From: Pseudomonadota bacterium
Lineage (GTDB): Bacteria > Pseudomonadota > Gammaproteobacteria > Xanthomonadales > Rhodanobacteraceae
Length of the DNA: 5,972 bases
Reading direction: 5' to 3'
Assembly (NCBI GenBank): GCA_021798675.1
Contig: JAJZGE010000139.1
Coordinates: forward strand, 1 to 5,972
The notes under the pieces are model-generated. The model ran no database searches. It was given only the letters and a program-made list of their open reading frames with translations, and was not told the DNA's origin. Made by a program: the position numbers and the translations under genes. Positions 1 to 5,188 of the stretch are shown here, in pieces. How positions within the stretch are numbered: position 1 is the first letter of the stretch; every line of letters begins with the position of its first letter.

Positions 1-153
1 GCGCCGCGCCAGCAGCTGCCGCCCGGCTGAGCTGAACCAGGGCGGCGCCCGCGCGCCGCCGCTGCGCACACGCCATCTGCCTGCATCCGCCGCGGCCAAG
101 GCTGCGTAGAGAAGAGGGCAGGCAAGCGGCCTGCGTCTCGTGCAGGTGATCCC
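1..153. other. Leader region upstream of the first gene
   Basis: I see no complete gene here. Frame 1 on + reads APRQQLPPG and stops at 28-30, and frame 3 reads APAAARLS and stops at 33-35. Either could be the tail of a gene lying to the left, but neither can be recognised. A GC-rich inverted repeat (arms 41-47 and 54-60, GGCGGCG/CGCCGCC) follows these stops and could end upstream transcription, although no T tract follows it. A second small inverted repeat (arms 118-123 and 129-134, GCAGGC/GCCTGC) lies just before the ribosome binding site AGGTGA at 144-149. No convincing -35/-10 pair was found. Confidence 0.4.
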
Positions 154-525
154 ATGTCCATCCATCCACGCCTCGGCGCGCTGTGTGCAGGGCTGCTGCT
201 GGCGAGTGCGCTTGCCGCGCATCCGCTGCCGCAGCGCAGTGCACAGGGCCTGCTGATCAGCGCCAGCGGACAAACGCTCTACACCTATGACCGCGACGGC
301 AGCACTGGCAAGAGTGCGTGCAGCGGCCCGTGTGCCGCCGTGTGGCCGCCGTATGCCGCCACTGCCGGCGCCGTAGCGAATGCGGACTTCAGCGTGCTCA
401 CGCGCGCCGACGGTACGCCGCAGTGGGTCTACCGCGGTCATCCGCTGTACCTCTTCGCGGGCGATGCCAAGCCGGGCGACAAGGACGGCGATGGCGTCAA
501 CGGCGGTTGGCACGTGGTGCATTGA
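154..525 (+). CDS. Secreted Yx(FWY)xxD-repeat protein (COG4315/Lipoprotein_15 type)
   Basis: This 123-residue protein is predicted to be exported and to act in the periplasm or at the cell surface; the molecular role of the family is unknown. Residues 1-21 form a signal peptide, with likely cleavage in the ALA-AHP region. Cys11 does not sit in a proper lipobox, so it is probably not a lipoprotein, unlike many relatives. The mature part holds two copies of the family signature: YTYDRD at 43-48, followed by a Cys pair (C56, C60) and a VWPP turn, and YLFAGD at 99-104, followed by GDKDGDG and the terminal GGWHVV. The length is normal for a two-repeat member. The start at 154 is supported by AGGTGA at 144-149. 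The next gene begins 87 bp downstream, so co-transcription is possible but not shown. The DKDGDG stretch (109-114) resembles a calcium-binding DxDxDG loop, which is only a suggestion. Confidence 0.88.
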   Translation: MSIHPRLGALCAGLLLASALAAHPLPQRSAQGLLISASGQTLYTYDRDGSTGKSACSGPCAAVWPPYAATAGAVANADFSVLTRADGTPQWVYRGHPLYLFAGDAKPGDKDGDGVNGGWHVVH

Positions 526-612
526 ATCGTCGCGGTTGCATCCGTATCGCCACAGCGCGCGTATGTGGGATGGCGTGCACAAGGCGCACCATTTCAGAAG
601 AGGGAGGTTTTC

Positions 613-1524
613 ATGCAAACGTATCGAAAGAACCGGGCAGCATGGCTGATCGGATTGGCCCTGAGTGGCTGCCTGCTGTCGATCACCGCCTCCGCGGCCG
701 ACACCGGCACGGGCGCCAGCATGGCCACCAGCGACAAGCTGCTGCTCACCGGCGGCGTGTCCGAGATCGAAGGCTCCGCCGGCGGCGGCCTCACCCCATG
801 GGCGGTGATCGGCGGCTACGGCACGCAGGACGAGATCGGCGCCAACGCCTTCTACACGCACGTGAATCTGCCCGACTATCACCTGGACGACGTCGGCGCG
901 CTGGTGGGTTTTTACAACCGGGTAGAGCTCTCATTCGCGCAGCAGCGATTCAACACCGAGAAGGTCGGCGGCGCGCTGGGCCTGGGCAACGGCTTCACCT
1001 TCACCCAGAACGTGATCGGCGTGAAGGTACGCCTGTTCGGTGATGCCGTGCTCGATCAGGACAGCTGGCTGCCGCAGGTGTCGGTAGGCCTGCAGCACAA
1101 GACCAACGATCAGACCGCGGTGCTGAAATACATCGGCGCAAAGTCCGACCAGGGCACCGATTACTACATCAGTGCGACCAAGCTGATTCTCAGCCAGAGC
1201 GTGCTGCTGAACGCCACGCTGCGCTACACCAAGGCCAACCAGATCGGCATCCTCGGCTTCGGTGGCGACAAGAACAATTCCTACCAGGCCGAGTTCGAAG
1301 GCTCGGCGGCGTACCTGCTCAGCCGCCACTGGGCGGTGGGCGCGGAGTACCGGCAGAAGCCCAACAACCTCGGCATCGCCAGGGAAGACAGCTGGTACGA
1401 CGCCTTTGTGGCGTGGGCGCCGACCAAACACGTGTCGGTGACGCTGGCCTATGCCGACCTCGGCAACATCGTCATCAAGCAGCGGCAGCGCGGCCTGTAC
1501 GCGTCGGTCCAAGTCGGTTTCTGA
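613..1524 (+). CDS. DUF3034 family protein, putative outer-membrane beta-barrel
   Basis: This 303-residue exported protein matches the DUF3034 family as I remember it: a KLLLTGGVSEIEG opening to the mature chain, then GGGLTPWAVIGGYGT, a central DSWLPQVSVG segment, LGFGGDKN, AVGAEYRQKPNNL, and a closing RQRGLYASVQVGF. Residues 1-28 form a signal peptide (basic MQTYRKNR, hydrophobic core, ASA cleavage site). The chain alternates short polar and apolar stretches and ends in Phe, as outer-membrane barrels recognised by the BAM machinery do. No biochemical function is established. An in-frame ATG at 565 exists, but 613 is preferred: AGGGAGG lies at 601-607 with 5-nt spacing, and only this start puts the signal peptide at the N terminus. 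It is the first gene of a tight group with the truncated hemoglobin (27 bp downstream), the cupredoxin lipoprotein and the Cache protein. It could be a channel or an outer-membrane anchor for those periplasmic partners (inference). Confidence 0.9.
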   Translation: MQTYRKNRAAWLIGLALSGCLLSITASAADTGTGASMATSDKLLLTGGVSEIEGSAGGGLTPWAVIGGYGTQDEIGANAFYTHVNLPDYHLDDVGALVGFYNRVELSFAQQRFNTEKVGGALGLGNGFTFTQNVIGVKVRLFGDAVLDQDSWLPQVSVGLQHKTNDQTAVLKYIGAKSDQGTDYYISATKLILSQSVLLNATLRYTKANQIGILGFGGDKNNSYQAEFEGSAAYLLSRHWAVGAEYRQKPNNLGIAREDSWYDAFVAWAPTKHVSVTLAYADLGNIVIKQRQRGLYASVQVGF

Positions 1525-1551
1525 TCGCCATTGCCCACCAGGAGCACTCTC

Positions 1552-2046
1552 ATGTTCAAGCATTCCCTCCACCTCGCCGCGCTCGCCACGGCGGTATTTT
1601 TTGCAAGCGGCGCGATGGCGCAGGAAGCCGCGACGATGTCGGCGCAGTCCGCTGCCATGAACGCCAGCGCGCCGCGCGATCCCGCACTCAAGCCCGTGTT
1701 CGATGAGTTTGGCGGCAAGCCCGGGCTGGTCGCGATCATGAACGACTTCATGGACAACCTGGTCGCCGACCCGCGCACCCATCCGTACTTTGCCAACGCC
1801 GACCGCGATCACATCAAGGCTGAACTGGTGGACCAGTTCTGCGTGATCCTGGACGGCCCGTGCACCTATACCGGCAAGGACATGGCGAAGGCGCATCAGA
1901 ACCTTGGCATCAACTATGCGGCCTTCAATGCGCTGGTCGAGGATCTGCAGAAGGCCATGGACAAGCACCACGTGCCGTTCCGTGCGCAGAACAAGCTGCT
2001 GGCCAAGCTGGCGCCGATGAACAAGGCGATCATCACCAGGAAGTAG
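1552..2046 (+). CDS. Exported group 1 truncated hemoglobin
   Basis: A small heme protein that should bind O2, NO or another diatomic ligand. Residues 1-23 are a signal peptide (hydrophobic LAALATAVFFASG, AMA-Q cleavage), so it acts in the periplasm. An Ala/Ser/Met-rich linker (24-45) precedes the globin core (about 48-162). Core motifs are FGGKPG (53-58), DFMDNLVADPRTHPYF (65-80), the DQFC...DGPCTYTG block (95-108) and KAHQNLG (113-119). His115 is the expected proximal heme ligand (F8). Phe66 aligns with B9, and the usual B10 Tyr position is Met67, so the distal pocket differs from cyanobacterial GlbN. Cys97 and Cys104 could form a disulfide after export. The length (164 aa) suits an exported member of the family. 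ATG 1552 is chosen over TTG 1531 because AGGAG lies at 1540-1544. The gene starts 27 bp after the DUF3034 gene. The physiological ligand and function are unknown. Confidence 0.92.
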   Translation: MFKHSLHLAALATAVFFASGAMAQEAATMSAQSAAMNASAPRDPALKPVFDEFGGKPGLVAIMNDFMDNLVADPRTHPYFANADRDHIKAELVDQFCVILDGPCTYTGKDMAKAHQNLGINYAAFNALVEDLQKAMDKHHVPFRAQNKLLAKLAPMNKAIITRK

Positions 2047-2054
2047 TTGCGCGC

Positions 2055-2085
2055 GCGGCAGGTCACTGCAACATCGACCTGCCGC
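2055..2085 (+). other. Intergenic hairpin 1 after the globin gene
   Basis: A perfect 10-bp inverted repeat has arms GCGGCAGGTC (2055-2064) and GACCTGCCGC (2076-2085) around an 11-nt loop, starting 8 nt after the globin stop. It is followed by ACATGTTTATCC rather than a run of T, so it is not a textbook intrinsic terminator. It may be a partial terminator, an attenuator or an mRNA-stabilising 3' end that sets the ratio of the globin to the downstream products. The arms are seen directly; the role is inferred. Confidence 0.5.
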
Positions 2086-2102
2086 ACATGTTTATCCATG
2101 CA

Positions 2103-2133
2103 GGCCACGCTGTTGTCAGACGGCGGCGTGGCC
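2103..2133 (+). other. Intergenic hairpin 2 upstream of the cupredoxin gene
   Basis: Arms GGCCACGC (2103-2110) and GCGTGGCC (2126-2133) are exactly complementary. In the + strand RNA the stem can continue inward through G-C and G-U pairs (2111-2115 with 2121-2125) to a 5-nt loop TCAGA, giving a stem of 13 pairs. Three of the inner pairs are G-U, so the hairpin is stronger as + strand RNA than as the opposite strand. It lies between hairpin 1 and the cupredoxin ribosome binding site. No function can be assigned. Confidence 0.45.
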
Positions 2134-2142
2134 AATGAACGG

Positions 2143-2160
2143 ATGACCACAGGGGGTCAT
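2143..2160 (+). promoter_or_regulatory. Small hairpin covering the cupredoxin ribosome binding site
   Basis: ATGACC (2143-2148) and GGTCAT (2155-2160) are exact inverted repeats around a 6-nt loop ACAGGG. The Shine-Dalgarno sequence AGGGGG (2151-2156) lies in the loop and the 3' arm, and the start codon ATG follows at 2161. Folding would partly hide the ribosome binding site, so initiation could depend on opening by upstream translation or by a regulator. The ATG at 2143 is in frame with the gene but has no ribosome binding site of its own, so 2161 is kept as the start. Confidence 0.4.
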
Positions 2161-3051
2161 ATGTCCATCCAGCGAATCTGCCTGATCGGCAGCCTTGCAC
2201 TGATCGGCGCCTGCAGCATGGCGCCGGCGCAGCACTCCATTGCGATGACATCCGGCGCATCGACCATACCCACCGCGGCCGCCGTGCCGATGACGGCAAC
2301 GGTCGCCGCCGTGCCGGTGAGTGAGGCCATGCCGGCAGCTGCAGCAGCGGTTATCCCGGCAGCGTCATCTTCGCCGCCCGAGCCGGTACCGGCTCCCGCG
2401 CCCGCGGCTGCTGCGCGCGTCGCGTTGAAAAAACCCGTAACCGAGGCGGTGGTCGCAGCGCCTGCGCGCGCGCAGATCAACGGGCACGTCAATCTGACGG
2501 CCGGCCGCGGTCAGCAGATCGAACCGGGCGATCAGACCGATACGCTGGTCTACTACGTGCCGGCCAGCGGCGGCGCCCGCGTCCGGCCGGGACAGTTCAA
2601 TGTCTACACGCACAACCGCGACTTCAGCCCCGAGGCGCTGGCCGTGCCGCTTGGCAGCACGGTCACTTTCGTGAACCTGGACGACGTGCGCCACAACGTG
2701 TTTTCGGTGACGCCGGGTTCGGCCTTCGATCTCGGCTACCAGGGCTCCGGCGAAAAGGCCTCGCACGTGTTCAGTCACGCCGGCATCGTGCTGGTCAGCT
2801 GCAACGTGCACCGCTCGATGGAGCTGGACGTGCTCGTGGTGCCGAGTCCGTACTCGGCCAAGGTGGCCGCCGATGGCAACTTCACGCTGCGCGGTCTGCC
2901 GCCCGGCCCGGGCACGCTGCACTTCTGGAATCCACGCGCGCAGCCGGCCAGCCAGGCGCTGACGCTGCCGCTCGGCGGCGCGGTAAAGCAGACCCTGCAG
3001 GTGACCAGGCCGCGGATGACGATGGCACCCAGCGGCAAGGGTGCGGTATGA
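2161..3051 (+). CDS. Cupredoxin-domain lipoprotein ('methylamine utilization protein' type)
   Basis: A 296-residue predicted lipoprotein carrying a type 1 copper-like domain, likely an envelope electron carrier or copper/redox sensor. Residues 1-17 form a lipoprotein signal with lipobox IGAC, so Cys18 is the lipidated residue. Residues 22-95 are a low-complexity Ala/Pro/Val linker. The cupredoxin domain spans about 100-228, with candidate copper ligands His178 (in VRHNVFS), Cys214, His217 and Met220. The CNVHRSM loop has C-x2-H-x2-M spacing, the short ligand loop known from amicyanin. Residues 230-290 (ADGNFTLRGLPPG, then HFWNPR) resemble a carboxypeptidase-regulatory-like beta-sandwich that often follows this cupredoxin type. 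ATG 2161 is supported by AGGGGG at 2151-2156. The stop overlaps the next start (ATGA, 3048-3051), which indicates translational coupling to the Cache protein. Nothing nearby encodes methylamine dehydrogenase, so the customary database name should not be read as its function. Confidence 0.88.
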   Translation: MSIQRICLIGSLALIGACSMAPAQHSIAMTSGASTIPTAAAVPMTATVAAVPVSEAMPAAAAAVIPAASSSPPEPVPAPAPAAAARVALKKPVTEAVVAAPARAQINGHVNLTAGRGQQIEPGDQTDTLVYYVPASGGARVRPGQFNVYTHNRDFSPEALAVPLGSTVTFVNLDDVRHNVFSVTPGSAFDLGYQGSGEKASHVFSHAGIVLVSCNVHRSMELDVLVVPSPYSAKVAADGNFTLRGLPPGPGTLHFWNPRAQPASQALTLPLGGAVKQTLQVTRPRMTMAPSGKGAV

Positions 3052-4136
3052 AACCCGCCAATCGCTTTCTGCTGTCCGGCGTTGTGCTGGTGGCGGTGCT
3101 CGGCGTCGCATCCGCGGCCGGGATGCTCTGGCAGACGCGCCGTGCTGCCGCGGCCAGCGCCCTCGGCCGTCTGCAGGTCGCGGGCACGGTCGAGAGCGAG
3201 CTGCAGGCCAATCGCCTGCGTGAGCTGCAGCTGCGCGCCGAGGTGCTGGCCAGCGATACCGCCTTCGTCGATTACGTGGCGCAGTCGCTGATCCCGAACC
3301 CGCAGCTCGGCGGCGCGGTCGACGCCGCCTCGATCAGCGATCTGCTGACCGAGCGGCGCCGAGGCTACGACATTGCGGCGGTACTTGATCCGCAGGGCAG
3401 GCTGATCGCCACCTCCGGCATCCTGCTGCGAGATCCGGTCGCGATCCTGCACGATCCGCTGGTGCTCAAGGCGATCCATTCGCAGACGCCGGTGCAGGGA
3501 ACGTGGGTGGACCACGGCGAGCTGCTGTGGGTGGCGGTCAATCCGCTGTTGCGTGGCGGCGCGCTGCAGGGCGTGCTGCTGACGGCTACGCATGTGGACA
3601 GCGCTTTTGCGATCGCGGTGGGCCGGATCGCGCGCACGCCGGTGACCTTCGCGATCCAGCCATCGCCGGGTGCGTCGCCAGCGCCGGCTTCCAGTGGCGT
3701 GGACGACTGGGTGGCGCAGGCAATCGGCGCCCAGCTGCCGGCCGTGCTGGCGCCAGCCCCGGCGCATGCGTTGACGCTGGCCAGCGGGCTGCACCGCAGC
3801 GCGGCGTGGGTCACGCCGCTGGATACCCAGGGTGGGCGCGCAGCGCTGGTGGCGCTGGCGGCGAATCCCGCCGGCAGGAGCATCCCGGACGGGGCGCAGC
3901 CGCTGCTGCTGGGCGTGGCCACGTTCACCGGGCTGGGCCTGCTGGTCGTCCTGCTGCTGTGGCGGCGCACCTGGTTGCCGTTGCAGGAGATGCTGGAGCT
4001 GATCCGGCGCGCGGCGCAGACCGGCGATCAGCATCTCACGGCGCGGGTCAGCGGCAGTCCGATCGTCCGCGACCTGCGCGACAGCATCAACCCGCTGCTG
4101 CTGCGCCCGCTGTCGAAGCAGCAGCGGGAGAGCTGA
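3048..4136 (+). CDS. Membrane sensor-like protein, Cache-like periplasmic domain plus HAMP-like tail, no output domain
   Basis: A 362-residue inner-membrane protein. TM1 is at about residues 8-28 and TM2 at about 285-305 (a Leu/Val-rich stretch ending in WRR). Between them lies a periplasmic domain of about 255 residues. A helical start (38-80) leads to PAS/Cache-like strands, notably YDIAAVLDPQGRLIATSG (107-124) and LLWVAVNPLL followed by LQGVLLTATHVD (159-184), which is the layout of extracellular Cache sensors. The cytoplasmic tail (306-362) has PLQEMLELIRRA and DLRDSINPLL, which look like the two helices of a HAMP module. The protein then ends, without a kinase, GGDEF, EAL or methyl-accepting domain. 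The start overlaps the cupredoxin stop by ATGA, with AAGGG at 3037-3041, so the pair is probably co-translated. The Cache and HAMP calls rest on pattern only. It may signal through a partner protein, or be a shortened descendant of a larger receptor. Confidence 0.75.
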   Translation: MKPANRFLLSGVVLVAVLGVASAAGMLWQTRRAAAASALGRLQVAGTVESELQANRLRELQLRAEVLASDTAFVDYVAQSLIPNPQLGGAVDAASISDLLTERRRGYDIAAVLDPQGRLIATSGILLRDPVAILHDPLVLKAIHSQTPVQGTWVDHGELLWVAVNPLLRGGALQGVLLTATHVDSAFAIAVGRIARTPVTFAIQPSPGASPAPASSGVDDWVAQAIGAQLPAVLAPAPAHALTLASGLHRSAAWVTPLDTQGGRAALVALAANPAGRSIPDGAQPLLLGVATFTGLGLLVVLLLWRRTWLPLQEMLELIRRAAQTGDQHLTARVSGSPIVRDLRDSINPLLLRPLSKQQRES

Positions 4137-4163
4137 GCAGACTGCCCGGCCGCGCATCGGCGC

Positions 4164-4195
4164 CAGGCGACGCGGCTATCACGCCGTGTCGCCTG
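4164..4195. terminator. Hairpin between convergent genes, possible bidirectional terminator
   Basis: AGGCGACGCGGC (4165-4176) pairs with GCCGTGTCGCCT (4183-4194) around a 6-nt loop. One G-U pair occurs in the + strand RNA, and an extra C-G pair (4164/4195) makes 13 pairs. It starts 27 nt past the stop of the Cache protein gene, and its loop contains the fdhD stop codon (TCA on +, 4179-4181). The stem is strong and correctly placed to stop transcription from the left, but no T tract follows on either strand, so it may be only a 3'-end-protecting hairpin. Confidence 0.45.
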
Positions 4196-5036
4196 CGTTC
4201 CCGGATAGCAGTCGTGCGGGATGGGTGTAGACGTTGTGGCTGCCCGGGCGCGCAAAGCCGACCAGGGTCATGCCGGCGCTGCGGGCCAGTTCGATCGCCA
4301 GCGCGGTCGGTGCGGAAATCGCGGCCAGCAGGGTGATGCCGGCGCTGGCCGCCTTGGTCACCATCTCGTAGCTGGCGCGGCTGGTGACCAGCGCGAAGCC
4401 GCTGGCCGGCGCGATGCCGGCGTGATGCAGGGCGCCGATCAGCTTGTCCAGCGCGTTGTGCCGACCGACGTCTTCGCGCACCAGCACGATGCGGCCGTCG
4501 GCATCCGCCCACGCTGCCGCATGCACTGCGCCAGTGGCCAGATTCATTGGTTGCTGCGGCTGCAGATCGGCCAGCGCGCGCTCCAGCACCTGATGCCGGA
4601 ATCCGCCGCCGCCGTGCACTGCCGGCGGCTGGCGCACAGCGTTTTCCAGCTGGCGGGTGCCGCACAGACCGCAGCCGCTGCGTCCCGGCAGCAGGCGCTG
4701 GCCGTCCCGATCGAGGTGTGCGCCGTGTGCCTGCGCCGCCACCGTCATCGCCAGCTCGATCCCTTCCAGCCGCGGCTGGACGCGGATCGCCTGCAGCTGC
4801 GTCGCGTCGTCGATCAGCCCCTCGCTGAGCGAGAAGCCCAGCGCGAAATCCTCCAGGTCGTGCGGCGTAGCCATCATCACCGCGAACGAGCTGCCGTTGT
4901 AGAGCATCGCAACGGGCATCTCCTCGGCCACGCAGTCGTCGTGCGGCGTGGCCGCATCGCCGCGCCAGCGCTCGATGCGGCGCGTGACATGGCCGCGGCT
5001 GACGGTGGGCGGGGCAGGCAAGGGAGGCTGGCTCAT
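4179..5036 (-). CDS. fdhD: Formate dehydrogenase accessory sulfurtransferase FdhD
   Basis: FdhD is a cytoplasmic protein that passes sulfur, obtained from a cysteine desulfurase, to the molybdenum cofactor of formate dehydrogenases. Without this step those enzymes are inactive. The 285-residue product (E. coli FdhD is of similar size) shows the family marks: EDFALGFSLSEGLI (62-75), the GCGLCG motif with Cys122 and Cys125 that carries the sulfur, TGAVHAA (168-174), REDVGRHNALDK (188-199), SRASYEMVTKAA (219-230) and ISAPTALAIELA (240-251). The ATG at 5036 gives the usual N terminus. In-frame ATGs further out (5072 and 5132) would add residues not expected in the family. No Shine-Dalgarno sequence is evident before 5036. 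It converges on the Cache protein gene and diverges from moeA, another molybdenum cofactor gene. No formate dehydrogenase subunit is visible within the window. Confidence 0.95.
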   Translation of the reverse strand: MSQPPLPAPPTVSRGHVTRRIERWRGDAATPHDDCVAEEMPVAMLYNGSSFAVMMATPHDLEDFALGFSLSEGLIDDATQLQAIRVQPRLEGIELAMTVAAQAHGAHLDRDGQRLLPGRSGCGLCGTRQLENAVRQPPAVHGGGGFRHQVLERALADLQPQQPMNLATGAVHAAAWADADGRIVLVREDVGRHNALDKLIGALHHAGIAPASGFALVTSRASYEMVTKAASAGITLLAAISAPTALAIELARSAGMTLVGFARPGSHNVYTHPARLLSGNAGDTA

Positions 5037-5042
5037 CCATGC

Positions 5043-5048
5043 ATCATA
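5043..5048 (-). promoter_or_regulatory. Possible -10 element of a leaderless fdhD transcript
   Basis: On the minus strand TATGAT (from 5048 to 5043) matches the TATAAT consensus at five of six positions. It ends 6 nt before the fdhD start codon, so transcription would begin at about the A of the ATG. The -35 position at 16-18 bp spacing (around 5065-5072) reads only TGCCCG-like sequence, which is a poor match. Together with the missing Shine-Dalgarno sequence this fits a leaderless mRNA, but the evidence is modest. Confidence 0.3.
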
Positions 5049-5116
5049 GCGAGCCCGCGCGGCGGCGGGCATCGGATGACCGCGTCCGGATGGACGATCG
5101 TCGCGGTTGTCAAAGC

Positions 5117-5134
5117 GCAGGCAGCGCTGCATGC
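5117..5134. promoter_or_regulatory. Imperfect 18-bp palindrome in the fdhD-moeA divergent region
   Basis: The core GCAGCGCTGC (5121-5130) is a perfect 10-bp palindrome. After one mismatched pair the symmetry continues for three more pairs on each side (5117-5119 with 5132-5134). It lies near the middle of the 152-bp region shared by two divergent molybdenum-cofactor-related genes, a usual place for an operator. No regulator is encoded in the window and I do not recognise the site. In GC-rich DNA such a palindrome can arise by chance. Confidence 0.3.
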
Positions 5135-5188
5135 TTTCCCGGTTGACGCCGTGCGCGTCGTGGCCGCACGGCGCAGGCTTTCATTTTC

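Noticed and set aside
536..567. TTGCAT and TATGTG as a promoter for the DUF3034 gene
   Set aside because: The spacing is 20 bp and the match to consensus is poor, so the evidence is insufficient.
565..612. Longer DUF3034 start at ATG 565
   Set aside because: It lacks a Shine-Dalgarno sequence and would place 16 residues before the signal peptide, while AGGGAGG precedes ATG 613.
931..1971. Open frame of 346 codons on the minus strand opposite DUF3034 and globin
   Set aside because: It is antisense to two recognised families and shows no domain, signal or ribosome binding site of its own.
2775..4157. Open frame of 460 codons on the minus strand opposite the cupredoxin and Cache genes
   Set aside because: Its translation is Arg/Gln/His-rich without recognisable motifs, and it runs antisense to two genes with clear domains and ribosome binding sites. 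It is a high-GC shadow frame.
4087..5040. Alternative minus-strand frame starting at ATG 5040
   Set aside because: It overlaps fdhD in another frame and translates to Arg/Ala-rich sequence with no family features, whereas the 5036 frame carries all FdhD motifs.
5108..5113. Perfect -35 hexamer TTGACA on the minus strand upstream of fdhD
   Set aside because: No -10-like sequence lies at 15-19 bp spacing downstream, so I do not call a promoter from it.
5143..5148. TTGACG as a -35 for moeA
   Set aside because: The sequence 16-18 bp further on is GC-rich and has no resemblance to a -10 element.
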